In this document: positions 11,144 to 21,258 of the stretch, piece after piece
How positions within the stretch are numbered: position 1 is the first letter of the stretch
Layout: each line of letters begins with the position of its first letter
Source: Oscheius dolichura
Lineage: Eukaryota > Nematoda > Chromadorea > Rhabditida > Rhabditidae
Length of the DNA: 64,000 nt
Assembly: GCA_932521035.1 (NCBI GenBank)
Contig: OW051497.1
Coordinates: 992,001-1,056,000 of the forward strand
Direction: 5' to 3'
Program-made: the position numbers and the translations under genes
The notes under the pieces: generated by a model
The model's input: only the letters and a program-made list of their open reading frames with translations
What the model was told of the DNA's origin: nothing
Databases searched by the model: none

Positions 11144-12253
11144 TTAGATGACAGGAGCTGCGGAGTCGCCACGACTTCTTGTCAATTGAGACGGCATCGT
11201 CCCGCTAACCTGCTTTCCTCGAAACTTGTTCAAAAATGGTGTGTAGGATGGATTCATGATAAGCAGAACGATCCCTTCAATCCAACCAAAAGAGGAGACT
11301 GTAGCTACAGCTAGGTGACCAAATCCTGGAAAGGACGCTGTACTATGATGATAAGCAACAACCTACCCATTGTTTTGTCTATTTTCAAGTATACAACCGC
11401 TACGTAACTAACTATCGGAAAGCACACGATAGCAAATGGTAGAGATATTTGCACCAGTAGTTGTCGAAGGAAGTTTCGATGAAGCCTCGCCAACTCATTA
11501 GACATATTCTTCGCTGTGGTGAGCCTCAACGACTCGAAAACAAAATAGAACGACTCTCCAAGGCCGAGGATCACCCAGGGAATTGTTACAGGTGCGACAT
11601 AATAGAGGATATTAGTTTCGTCGAAAACAACGAAGCCTGGGATATTTAACAGCTCCTTAGTTACGCACTTGTATTTCTAAAGGAAAACAATTAAAGGAAG
11701 ATGTTGCCTTACCATAGACATCTCCTCTATCAGCTCATGTTCGTCCCTATAGGACCTTTCTATTTGGATAGTCTGAGCAAGGACTAGAGCATACGTCAGG
11801 GAGATGCGAACTTTATACTGGAGGGGGAAGTAATTGTTCCCTTTGATTGTTAAATATCGAAACATGAACAGATGTTCCACTGATGACATGGAAACGAGAA
11901 TACAACTTCCGCAAAAGTTTGTCAGGATCCTAGTGGGCACAATATTCCAGATTGGACTGGCGGGATAGCCCATGAAATAGGGGAGGAACAGTACCGGTCT
12001 CCCGACCACATTGAACTGCAACGACACTTTCTGAATGAAGAAAGGTACCTACCATAATATCGGTAAAAAACGTAATGCACTGATGCCACAAAAGGAACCA
12101 TTTATACCTTTGCATGGACTTTGGTGACCGGTAGACGATACAGTAAATGACACTTATATTGATTACCAGTGAAAAAATAGAAACAGTATCCAGGAGGAGA
12201 CAATACCAAGACGTCTGGTCGAGGACTTCAAACGAGTTGGAACAGTCTTCCAT
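11144..12253 (-). CDS. Serpentine chemoreceptor (Srh-like 7TM GPCR)
   Basis: Minus-strand exons 12253-12053, 12015-11713, 11676-11367, 11325-11144; all junctions keep frame; 331 aa. Hydrophobic segments are spaced as in a seven-pass receptor, starting with LDTVSIFSLVINISVIYCIV. Family-like features are the RSPKSMQRYKWFLL loop after helix 1, a helix-rich centre, the LARLHRNFLRQLLVQISLPF segment before helix 6, and a C-terminal NPSYTPFL motif. These fit the nematode Srh/Str superfamily, whose members are expressed in sensory neurons. No lesion seen. The upstream neighbours are two further receptors on the same strand. Confidence 0.75.
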
Positions 12254-12479
12254 TCTTCTGCGGGCACTAGACTTCTTTAGGCAGAGAACGGCTGCTACCC
12301 ATCATACAGTTGAAATTGGTTTTTGTGATTAGCGCCAGGTGCAAATTATTCACCTGCGTTTTATCACATAAAATGGGGTTCGCTCTCACGAAAAACTGGT
12401 GTTAGCATAACAAAAGAGTAGCCCGAACAGTGGCGGACTCTGGGAAAGAAATCTCAAACATTTAAACGAATTGGCAACA

Positions 12480-13878
12480 TCATTTATTTATGACAGAACT
12501 GTATTGTCTTAGGGAAATCGGGAAAGGCTGCGCCTTCTTTTTTAAACAGAGCAACCTAGAAACAAAGTTTTTCAAGAAAGCTGAATATGGTTTCATCAAG
12601 GAAAAGGTGATAATAGCGGTGCTCAAAGGATACAATCCAATAGCAACGTGTAGGAATTTCCAACCATATGTTGGAAAATGCACACAAGTAGACGAAGTGA
12701 ATATTATTGGAAGAAAGACTCCCGTAGAAGCGATGGAAAATCCAAGAGGTACTGCTCCCTGAAGTGGTTCGGAACTCAGTTATTATCTCTATTTGAAATG
12801 TACTGGTTTAATTGAAATGCTATATACGGCTTTGCCTCTGTCTAAAGTCAAAAAATGGCACTGCGGTCTAAAGACCCGAGCCACAATTCGACAGCCGTTT
12901 ATCGGATCACAGTTAGCCGTGTTCTTTGTGAACGCCACAGTACCACGTAAAATAACCAAAATCCCCCTACCTGAGTGGCTAGCACAATAGTTACTGCCCT
13001 CTGCTGCTTATAATTGTTAAAACTAATTATAGATGATCTAATATCCTTTTGTATCCTCCTATGAGTGATATAGGCTATTGAATAATAGATGAAAGTACCG
13101 GCAGCGCTGAGAAGAACCATGCCAGCCGCTAAACCGTGGTCTATTATTTCTCCAATTGGTACAACCTGCTCCCGAAATTGTATAACCGCAGACGTCAAAC
13201 ATCATTAAAACATCTGTCTGGAAATTAACTTCATTCGGTAGGGTAATACTATTAATTTTAGCATAAGCAATGACGACCTGAATAATTATATTTGCCTGAT
13301 AGCTGAATCACCTCAGCAGTTGTCAATATTTTTATTTTTGTAGCTACGTAGTATACCGAACTTTGAATAGCTATAAAGGGTACAACATCGGTGAGAAGAA
13401 ACCTGAATCTTCTAAAAATTCCGTCAATAAAGAACAACTTACCAGCTATATTTAATCCTAATTTTGCGGCCATGCATTACAGCAAGACGGAAGAGACACG
13501 TTTCAAAAAGCGTGACAATAAGGAAAAAGTAGAATGTGGGCAATATGGAAAGCTAAAAACTGATTTACTATCGTTTTAGAAACCTACAGCCATATATGCC
13601 CCGTATTCTTGGCCAAGAATACTTATAAATCCGTTAATTTTCATTACGGGCAACGGGAAGAAGTCCTCAGGAGCCAGGCCACCTTCTCCAAATATTATCC
13701 CAAGAATTTCGTAGAACTGAATCCATTCTTGGTCTAGGAAGAACCTTACCGCCATCTTTAGTAGAAGAGGCTTTATTTGGAGCATTCTCGACGGTGTATG
13801 GCGCAGGATCGCGTAGAATAAGAGAAGCTGAGCTATCAAGGCAATCACAGCTTCAATATGGAGGATAAAAAAGAACAT
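12480..13878 (-). CDS. Serpentine chemoreceptor (Srh/Str-superfamily 7TM GPCR), intact copy
   Basis: Minus-strand exons 13878-13750, 13716-13588, 13552-13443, 13402-13312, 13277-13166, 13128-12971, 12758-12480; all in frame; 335 aa. Helices include IALIAQLLLFYAIL, PTFYFFLIVTLFETC and MVLLSAAGTFIYYSIAYI. The cytoplasmic part THRRIQKDIRSS...NNYKQQRAVTIVLATQ precedes helix 6, and KPYSAFLKNF ends helix 7. Intron 6 is long (212 nt) because it holds a copy of the dispersed CACAGTTAG repeat. The gene at 14680-15953 is a close paralogue with the same exon plan. The exact sr subfamily is uncertain. Confidence 0.75.
12868..12925. repeat. Dispersed CACAGTTAG/ctaactgtgg repeat inside a receptor intron
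   Basis: Contains gagccacaattcgacagccg and gatcacagttagccgtg. A related copy lies in the matching intron of the paralogue near 14990-15005, so the insertion may predate the duplication. Confidence 0.5.
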
Positions 13879-14679
13879 TGAATAATCGGTTTGTGTTGTC
13901 GACTATGGTCTTCAATAACTAACCAGTAGTAGTCGCACATGAACCAATTCAGCTGCTCATGGAGGTTATAATAAACAGAATAGAGTGACTTTGGAGAAAT
14001 CGGTTAAAGGGCATCAAAGCGTCGCAGCAACAACTTTCTCCTCTTTGAAAAGAAGCCGGGGTCTTCCAATCTATTGTAAACAAAAAGTGAGGCTTTCATA
14101 TATCGGTCAGTGAATATGAACCAATTAAGGAAATACCTCAAATGCAATCAGTTCTCGTGTCATGTTTTCGTTCCCAAGTGTTGTCTGCCCCGTAAAAGGA
14201 GAATGTTTTACGTTTTCACTGGCTAAACATCGAGTTACGGTATGTTTCTGCCAGCCCAGATTTGTCTCTGTTGGGTAACTCCAACCGAACCTTATTTTTG
14301 TCTCTTTGAAATTGAATTGCTTGCCCACACACCTACGCTTCAGGTAGAAGCGCGTTCCCAAGACGGGCAGTCTTGTTGTTTTCTCGTACCCGAGTGGTGC
14401 TGTGTTTCGGTTGTTCCTATTTGATTGTTAAGGAGATAATACATTTGGCTTGTATTCCTTCTACACATAGTTTTGGTGTGTTTCCTCAACCACTACCTCC
14501 ATCATTAACAATTTCCCAAAGAATTCTCCCTTTATTGATACTTTCGTTGTTTCCAGGTTGCTTTGTTTAAAGAAGGAGCGCAGCCTTTCCCGATTCCCAA
14601 CGCGGTCCGAGGAACACAACAGTCTCAATAAAGAGCGAACTGTGAATAGAGTGGAGAAGGAAGAACAAGGCAGCATTCT
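13879..14679. other. Gap between paired receptors, with an inverted gene-tail remnant
   Basis: Mostly non-coding. Plus-strand 14552-14605 (gttgctttgtttaaagaagg and gcgcagcctttcccgat) matches the coding end of the receptor at 12480 (minus strand) at most positions, so a piece of a third copy lies here in reverse. No further gene was recognised. Confidence 0.5.
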
Positions 14680-15953
14680 TTATTTCCAATGGAGATAGTA
14701 CTTCATACTTCCTACTTTCAGAGGAGCCTGGACCGGCTGTATCCGTTTTAAAGGACATATTCCAGAAAGAAATTTTTTCAGAAAAGTTGAATATGGTGTC
14801 AACAAGGAAAATGTTACAATGGCGCTACTCAAAGGATATAGGCCAATAGCAATGTGAAGAATTTTCAATCCATTCTTGGGAAGTTCCACACATGCGGAAG
14901 AGTTAAATATTATCGGCAGCAGGACTCCCGAGATGGCAATGCAGAATCCAAGCGGAACTAACCCCTGAAAAGCTTCAGTTAGATCCACGGCTGTCTAACA
15001 TTCGCTGACGCCACGCCCCCATCGTTAAGAATTTTCCTACCTGTGCGGCTAACATGAAGGTAATGGCCCGTTGTTGCTTGTAGTTGCAAAGGCTGATCGT
15101 TGAACCCCTGATATCCAGTTTAATCCTCCTGTGGGTAATGCAAGCAATTGTATAGTAGAGAAAAACACTGGCGACTGCTCCAAATGTCACAATAGCCGCT
15201 AAAACAACAAGTTGACTCCTTGATAGACACAACCTGCTTCTGGAATGGCATAATCACAAGGGTCGGCCATCATCAAAACGTCTGTCTCGAAATTAATTTC
15301 CCTCGGCACGTTCAGATTGTGGCTTCTGGCATAGGAACGGACAACCTAAACTATTCTCCTTCACGAACTGGCAGTACCCTACCCCCTGAGTTGCTAAAAG
15401 GTTAAGCGTACAGAAATACATCGAGCTATATATGACGAAAAAAAGGACAACGTCGCTAAGAATAACCCTAAATACTATAGACGCCTACCAGAGATGCTTT
15501 AACAGTTCACCATTTGTATTTAATTATTATTGGGTGCCTGCATATAATGCAAAGGGGAAATACGCTCGTCTCAAAAAGGCTCAGCATAAGGAAAAAGTAA
15601 GTGGACAACAATGTTGATGGCTAAATCGTTAGTTTTCTTCCAACACGTAGCTTACAGCTATGGACGCCCCATGCTCCTGACCAAGCAATCTTAAGAATCC
15701 GTTAACTTTTAATTTGGGAAGTGGGAAAAAATCTTCAGGAGCTATTCCCCCTTCTCCAATAACTATTCCAAAAGCTTCGTAAAACTGAACGTGTTTTAGC
15801 TGACTTCTAAAACATAAAACTGACCACCATTTTAAGTAATAGAGGCTTCATTGGCAGCATTCATTTTGGAGTATGCCGCAGTATTGCAAAGAACAAGAGA
15901 AGCTGAGATGTTATAGCAAACACGGCCACAATACGAAGGAGTGGAAGGAGCAT
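14680..15953 (-). pseudogene. Serpentine chemoreceptor paralogue with a premature TGA
   Basis: Minus-strand exons 15953-15825, 15784-15656, 15620-15511, 15467-15383, 15345-15234, 15198-15041, 14964-14680. Exons 1, 2, 3, 5 and 6 have exactly the lengths of the intact paralogue (129, 129, 110, 112, 158 nt). The only lesion is in exon 1: LRHTPK is followed by TGA (15863-15861) where the paralogue has AGA (LRHTPSRML). Everything after it is open and spliceable, so the loss is recent, or a sequencing error, or a polymorphic allele. Motifs such as THRRIKLDIRGS and NYKQQRAITFMLAAQ are conserved. Confidence 0.75.
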
Positions 15954-16470
15954 ACTGCTCTATTCAAGATTAACCGGCCAATCACTTTATAGCCGGTCAA
16001 TGAAATTTTCCTCGCCGCGTTTGAAGTTGCAAGTTTTTAATTTTATGACCATTTACAGTAATTCAAAGACTACCTTGAAGAGCACATCAAGGCTGTTCTA
16101 ACCAGGTTGTTTTCAGCGGGAAACCAGTTATTTAGAGCCGTGATGTGCTCTCTAGGAGAGTGATTGTACTATTAAAAACGAAAAGTTACAGCTGCAAACG
16201 CGGCGCGAAAAATTCCATTGACTTATAAAGGCTATAAATTCATTGACCAGCAATAAAAGTTGATTGACCGGCTAATCTTGAAAAGAGCCGCGAGGAAACC
16301 AGCTGGTTTTTCTGCAGATCTAATGCCTTCCTTTGACAACAAGGAGTCTACTAAAAAAGCTTTACTCCAAAATTTTTGAATAATAATAGAAATTAACACA
16401 AGAAAAACATTACAACGTTTTAGTACTCCTTGAGCATGCCCAGGAAGCGGGTGAAGTGCTAGGCGGGGAC
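15954..16470. other. Intergenic, no gene seen
   Basis: A-rich non-coding sequence. Segments near 15970-16010 and 16210-16300 are partly inverted relatives of each other (rules such as attgaccggctaat and taaccggccaat), suggesting a small degraded fold-back element. Confidence 0.3.
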
Positions 16471-17157
16471 CTAGACAGCAGGAAGATCGTGCTTCTCAAT
16501 CTTGGTGGAGGGGTCAGACTTCTTCTCAATCTTGACTTCATCCATCTGGTCTTTTTCGATTTTCTTCTTGGGGTATTTCTTCTAAAAGTTGTTTTGTTAC
16601 CCGAGGAACTCTTCTAATTACTTACCGCTTGTTCCTTCTCGTAGGCCTCCAGGCGGGCCATGACGCTCTTCAAGTCCTGAGGAGTAAGGGCCATTTTGGC
16701 ATTCTTCTTGAACTCCTTCTTAGCGTCCTTCTTTGCCTTCTTGGCTGCTACCTTCTGCTTCTTCTGCTCACGGGCTTCCTGAAAATCATGTGTTGTGCCT
16801 AGAGAATAAATTGCTAACAAAATTTGACAGTATTTCTGATGCCTACTGGCGGAGAATAATGGTTATCAAAGGGAACTGCTTTTTTCATGGTCGAGAATGT
16901 CCACCACCCCCTAGTATCCCTTGCGTGTTTGTTTCAAGAAATATTACGGTACACGATTATATGCAAAAACTTACCCCCGTGCCGTTGAAGACACGGCAGA
17001 ACAAGCCGTGTTTCTTAGTCTCCTTGTCGTCGTTCATTACGGGAAGCTTCGAGACGGTGGGGCTGCTGCCCATGAACATAACAGAGCCGGGCTCTTCGTT
17101 CTTGACCTCGTCTTTCTCATAGGTGAGGCAGAGGTTGCTGGAGTCGGTGGTGGACAT
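16471..17157 (-). CDS. Lysine-rich protein of unknown family
   Basis: Minus-strand exons 17157-16975, 16778-16626, 16581-16471, all phase 0; 148 aa. The N-terminal 61 residues are mixed (MSTTDSSNLCLTYEKDEVKN...HGLFCRVFNGTG). Residues 62-112 are dominated by Lys and Ala (EAREQKKQKVAAKKAKKDAK) and likely helical; the C-terminal segment has KIEK repeats. No signal peptide. I do not recognise a domain. The 196-nt first intron is longer than usual here. The first exon has a good acceptor just before the ATG, so an upstream non-coding exon is possible. Confidence 0.55.
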
Positions 17158-17549
17158 CACGCACCTGAAATATGGAACATTATAAGCAAGCAACTATGGA
17201 GAGAAAAGAACAGCAAACTATGGGGCCCTGATCGGCTGCTCTAGCCAAGCTGTCCAAGGCAGACTGTCTCACCGCACTACAAAAGGTCACAATCGCGGAG
17301 GCGGCTATTTTCGACCATCTTTTTTTCTTTGCAGCGCCGGGGAAAACGATGATGAAAGTTTGGAGAGAAGGGAGTCGACGAGAAAGGAATTGAGGGCATT
17401 ACAACGAGGAAAAATGGACCATAAGAGCGTTGTTTTAGAAAGGGACCTATTAAAAATAGGGAGCGTGTTGATTATACCCAGAAAAGGTTGCCCCCATAAA
17501 ACGATTTTTGTTTACAGCCATCCTTATAGTCAAAACATTCGCTAGTAAA

Positions 17550-19500
17550 CAAGATGTTTTCGTATTTTGGGCTAGGGGAGAGCAGGGTGAGAGACCATAA
17601 CTCCTCTCAGAGCAGAAAATGCTAGACTATTTTGAAAAGAAAGGGGATACAAAGAGCTGCTATGAGAGAACTATGGGGGGTCACAGGAGAGGAGATGAGA
17701 ATCAAGAAACGTCTACATCAGCGAATACGTGCATCTCATGGATAGCAATGATAGGTTCTAATGTTCATTGTTTCATCGAGGGTAGGGAAGCGAGGAGAAG
17801 CGGGGCGAATTTGTCACAGGAAGGGAAGGGGAGTGTGTAACAATCCATTAGGCACTGTATGCGAGCATATCTTTGAAATCCACAGGGTTATCAGTCAAAA
17901 GTGTGGATGACATCGTCAGAGCTATTTATGTTCTAGAATGAGGATTAAAAGAAGACGGAAGGGGGGAGGAGAAATATTCGGCGCTAGCCCGTCTGCCGCC
18001 GGCCGCGATGTCCAGGACAGACTGTTAGAGGAAAGCCGATAATCATAACTGAGGCGGGAGGTTGTTTTCGAGCCTGTTTTGTTTACAATGCCGGGAGAAG
18101 CTCGCTTCTGCTTTGGGGGAACGGCGGAGATACATTCAAAACACAGGGGAGGAGATGGCAGCCATGAAAGTCCACACCGTAAATTCGTGCCTATTCTCGC
18201 TATTTAGCAATGATAGGTTTAAAGGAAGCCTGAGGAACCCCTTGATTTTGCCTGATTGAGCGCAGTGGTCCCGCAGCGACTGCGCTCACTCATTCTGTTT
18301 TGTCGCAATACTTTGATTCTGATGACGCCTTTCGTTTTTATGAAAAGGTCTATTTCGCTGTCCCGTTTTCCTCTGCTACAGTAACCCGTCTGGGTCCCTC
18401 AGGGTTCCTTTAAATACCCAATGTTTCTGCAGGGCGAGGGGGCGGGGAGAAATGGCGGCGGATTTGTCACAGGACCGCGAGAAAGGGAAAGGGGGGCGGT
18501 GTAACAATCCATTAGGTACTGTATGCGGGGCATATCTTTGAAATCCACGGGGTTATCAGTCTTTTGACGGCTGGCCGAAATAGTCGGAGCTATTTCTGTT
18601 ATAGAATGAGGATTTTTAAAAAAATGGAGAGGAGAGAATGGAAATATTCGACACTAGTGTGATGACAAGTCTAGACGTCGGTCCGTCCGCCGCCGGCCGG
18701 GGTGTCCAGGACAGACTGTCATAACTGAGGCAGGAGGTTATTTCCGAGCCTGAATTGTATACAATGCGGGGGAAAGCTCGCTTTTGTTTTGGGGGGAACG
18801 GCAGAGGAAAAATAGAAGAATTGACAGCGTTTATCAACTGGGGGAGAGAGCATGATTCTAAGCAAAAAAGCTACCCCATGTTGAAAGGGAGGAGGATTAA
18901 AAGAACTGCAATTAAGGGACCCTATGCAACTGCAGGAGAGGAGATGGCCGCACCGGTAAATACGAGCCTATTCCCCCATAGTCAGCAATGATATTTTCAA
19001 ATACCCAATGCTTCTGCAGGGAGAGGGGAGCGAGAATAAATGAAGGCGGATTTGTCACAGGAAAAAAGTCTAGACGTCTGCCCCCGGCCGGGATGTCCAG
19101 GACAGACTGAGAGGAAAACGTAACTGAGGCGGGAGGATGTTTTCGAGTCCGTTTTGTTTACAATAGGGGAAGAAAAGCGTGGGGGAGCTTTTTTGGGGGA
19201 TGCAGGGGCAAAATGGTAGAGAGATGAATTGAGGGCTGCCATCGGCAAGCATTTTGTAAGGGAGTGCACGCAGCTGCGAGGAGTCATATGCAGCTGTGAA
19301 GAAAGGAAGGGAGGAAAAGGGCAGTTTGGAAAAGTCTAGACCGACGTACACTGCGTATCCCGTCAACGTTAGCTTTGACGGGTTGAAATGAAATGCTCAT
19401 TATTTCGTCGGGGTCCGAAGAGAAATAGAGGCGGATTCGTCACAGGTAGGAGAATCATGAGACAGAGAGACGGCCCAGAGTGTAACAATCCATTGTTTAC
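17550..19500. repeat. Non-coding tandem array of degenerate units, about 0.4-0.7 kb
   Basis: Three blocks share the same order of motifs. The motif gtgtaacaatccatta recurs at about 17836, 18502 and (partly) 19480. The motif gtccaggacagactg recurs at about 18010, 18705 and 19095, each followed by taactgaggc.ggagg and a tgtttacaat-type segment. Open frames in all six frames are short and not conserved between units, so this is not coding. Spacing varies between copies (about 690 and 390 bases). Confidence 0.7.
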
Positions 19501-19881
19501 TGTAAGCATGGGAGAAAAACTCTAGAGAAGCAAAAATAGAATGCATACAGTATGTGTTTGATGTCATTTTTCCGCACTTCTGTCTACTTTATGTTCTTCT
19601 ACAGCTAGTCAGCCAGTTACAAAACGTTTTAGCTACTCTTCTTACCTATTCTGCAGTTTCTCGAAGGCAGTGTTTGCTGGCAACTGTGCTCAGCTGTTCC
19701 CGCCAAATTCGTGCTCTCCCATGCAGATGACTCACTCCTTATCAGGAAGGGTTTCCACTGCGTCTCTTTTTGTACACGACGGCTCCATTATTCCAACGGT
19801 CGAATGAGATTACACCACTGGATTTTTGCTTTGTACTGTTAATAATTCCCCTTTTCCTATAGAAATCCGCCCTTTTCAGAA

Positions 19882-20971
19882 ATGAACATCTTCCGCCTCA
19901 TTGGTGACGTATCACATCTTATCGCCATATTTTATTTGCTAATCAAGGGTTGTTTACTTTTCTTATTTATTAATTCTCCGTCGACTGTGAAGAACAAAAG
20001 AGGTTTTTTACAGATATGGAAAAGCAAGTCGTGTTTGGGGGTGTCCGCAAAATCCCAGATTCTCCTAGCTGTAGTATTTGCCACCCGATATCTGGACCTG
20101 TTGTTCTTTCCTTTTATCTCCCTTTACCTCACTATCATGAAGGTTTGTTGCTTTATATTAACGACTAGAGGACGAAACTTTGAATTATAACCTCCTATTT
20201 GCATTTCTATCTAAACCTTCCCTCCTTCAGATTATCTTCCTCGCTGCATCTATAGGAACCGTATATTTGATGCTCATCAAATACAAAAGTAAAAAGAATC
20301 CGGTCACTTATACTCCTTATTTGCACCGTAGGCACTTACGAAGTAGAACTGGATGTGTATCGTGTGGAGATGCTACTCATTGCCTGCGCTGTGCTAGCGC
20401 TTGTGATTAACTCAAAACTTACCACGCTGGAAGTTTTCTGGACATTTAGGTAGGCCACATAGTGATCAGAAACCACCTTTCTTTGCGTTTGCAATTAGAT
20501 AAGAGTGCCACAGTTAGACAGTTAACTGGGCCACGGCCGAATTAGCCGTCTAGTTGTGGCGCCACAAACGATACGGCTATCTAGTTATCGACAGGCTAGA
20601 AACGTCCTTTGTGGTCTAATTTACCCGTTTTATTTTCTCTCTGTGAATACAAGGCGATTTCAGTGTATATCTTGAAGCTGTAGCCCTCCTCCCGCAATTC
20701 TCCATGTTGAAGTCCCCCGAATCTGCAGAAACTGTTTCCAAATACCTTATCGGAATGCTTATCTACAAACTTGGCTATCTCTTGAATTGGGTTTATAGGT
20801 GGGGACTTTGGAAGCTGTTTCTAATCGCGTTGCAGATACCACTCCGCAGGTTTTCATAACTACATCGCTCTCTTCAGTGGAAATATTCAATGTGTTTTGA
20901 ATGCTCGTTTGATTTATCTTTATATGACTCGTGTCGTTGATAATCCTGTTCCACAGATCTTCCACATCTAA
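19882..20971 (+). CDS. erd-2: ER lumen protein-retaining receptor (KDEL/HDEL receptor)
   Basis: Exons 19882-20142, 20231-20288, 20332-20449, 20664-20798, 20836-20971, all in frame; 235 aa as read. It matches the family along its whole length: [76 protein letters not shown], and the C-terminal YLYMTRV. The receptor is seven-helical and returns KDEL-bearing proteins from Golgi to ER through COPI. Oddity: residues 23-44 are absent from the family. They are encoded by 66 bases (19948-20013) that look like an intron (ending ttttttacag) but begin GG, not GT; without them the length would be 213 aa, close to the human 212. Intron 4 carries a dispersed repeat. Confidence 0.93.
20508..20600. repeat. 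Dispersed CACAGTTAGACAG repeat in the KDEL-receptor intron
   Basis: Contains ccacagttagacagttaact and, in the opposite sense, gccgtctagttgtggcgccac and ggctatctagttatcg. The intron is 214 nt against about 40 nt for its neighbours. Confidence 0.65.
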
Positions 20972-21258
20972 CTTATTGTCCCGTGAAGATATTATCTGTT
21001 CTTTTTTGAGATACAATAAAATACGGGGTTGAAGTTAGAGAGCAGTTCTCACGGCAGCCTGTTTCATTGTAGCCGTCCGCCCAGACTGTTTGAGATGATA
21101 CGTGTAAAGGGGGCCATAGACGATTATATCGCTTCTTCCCTATACAGTTCGACTGGCTAAATAAATTACTCTAATATTCATCTACCAGTTGAGAAGATCA
21201 TAAGAAGAACCCTTACCACGTCCTTTGCAATACCACCTGCCCTCAATTTTACTGTATC

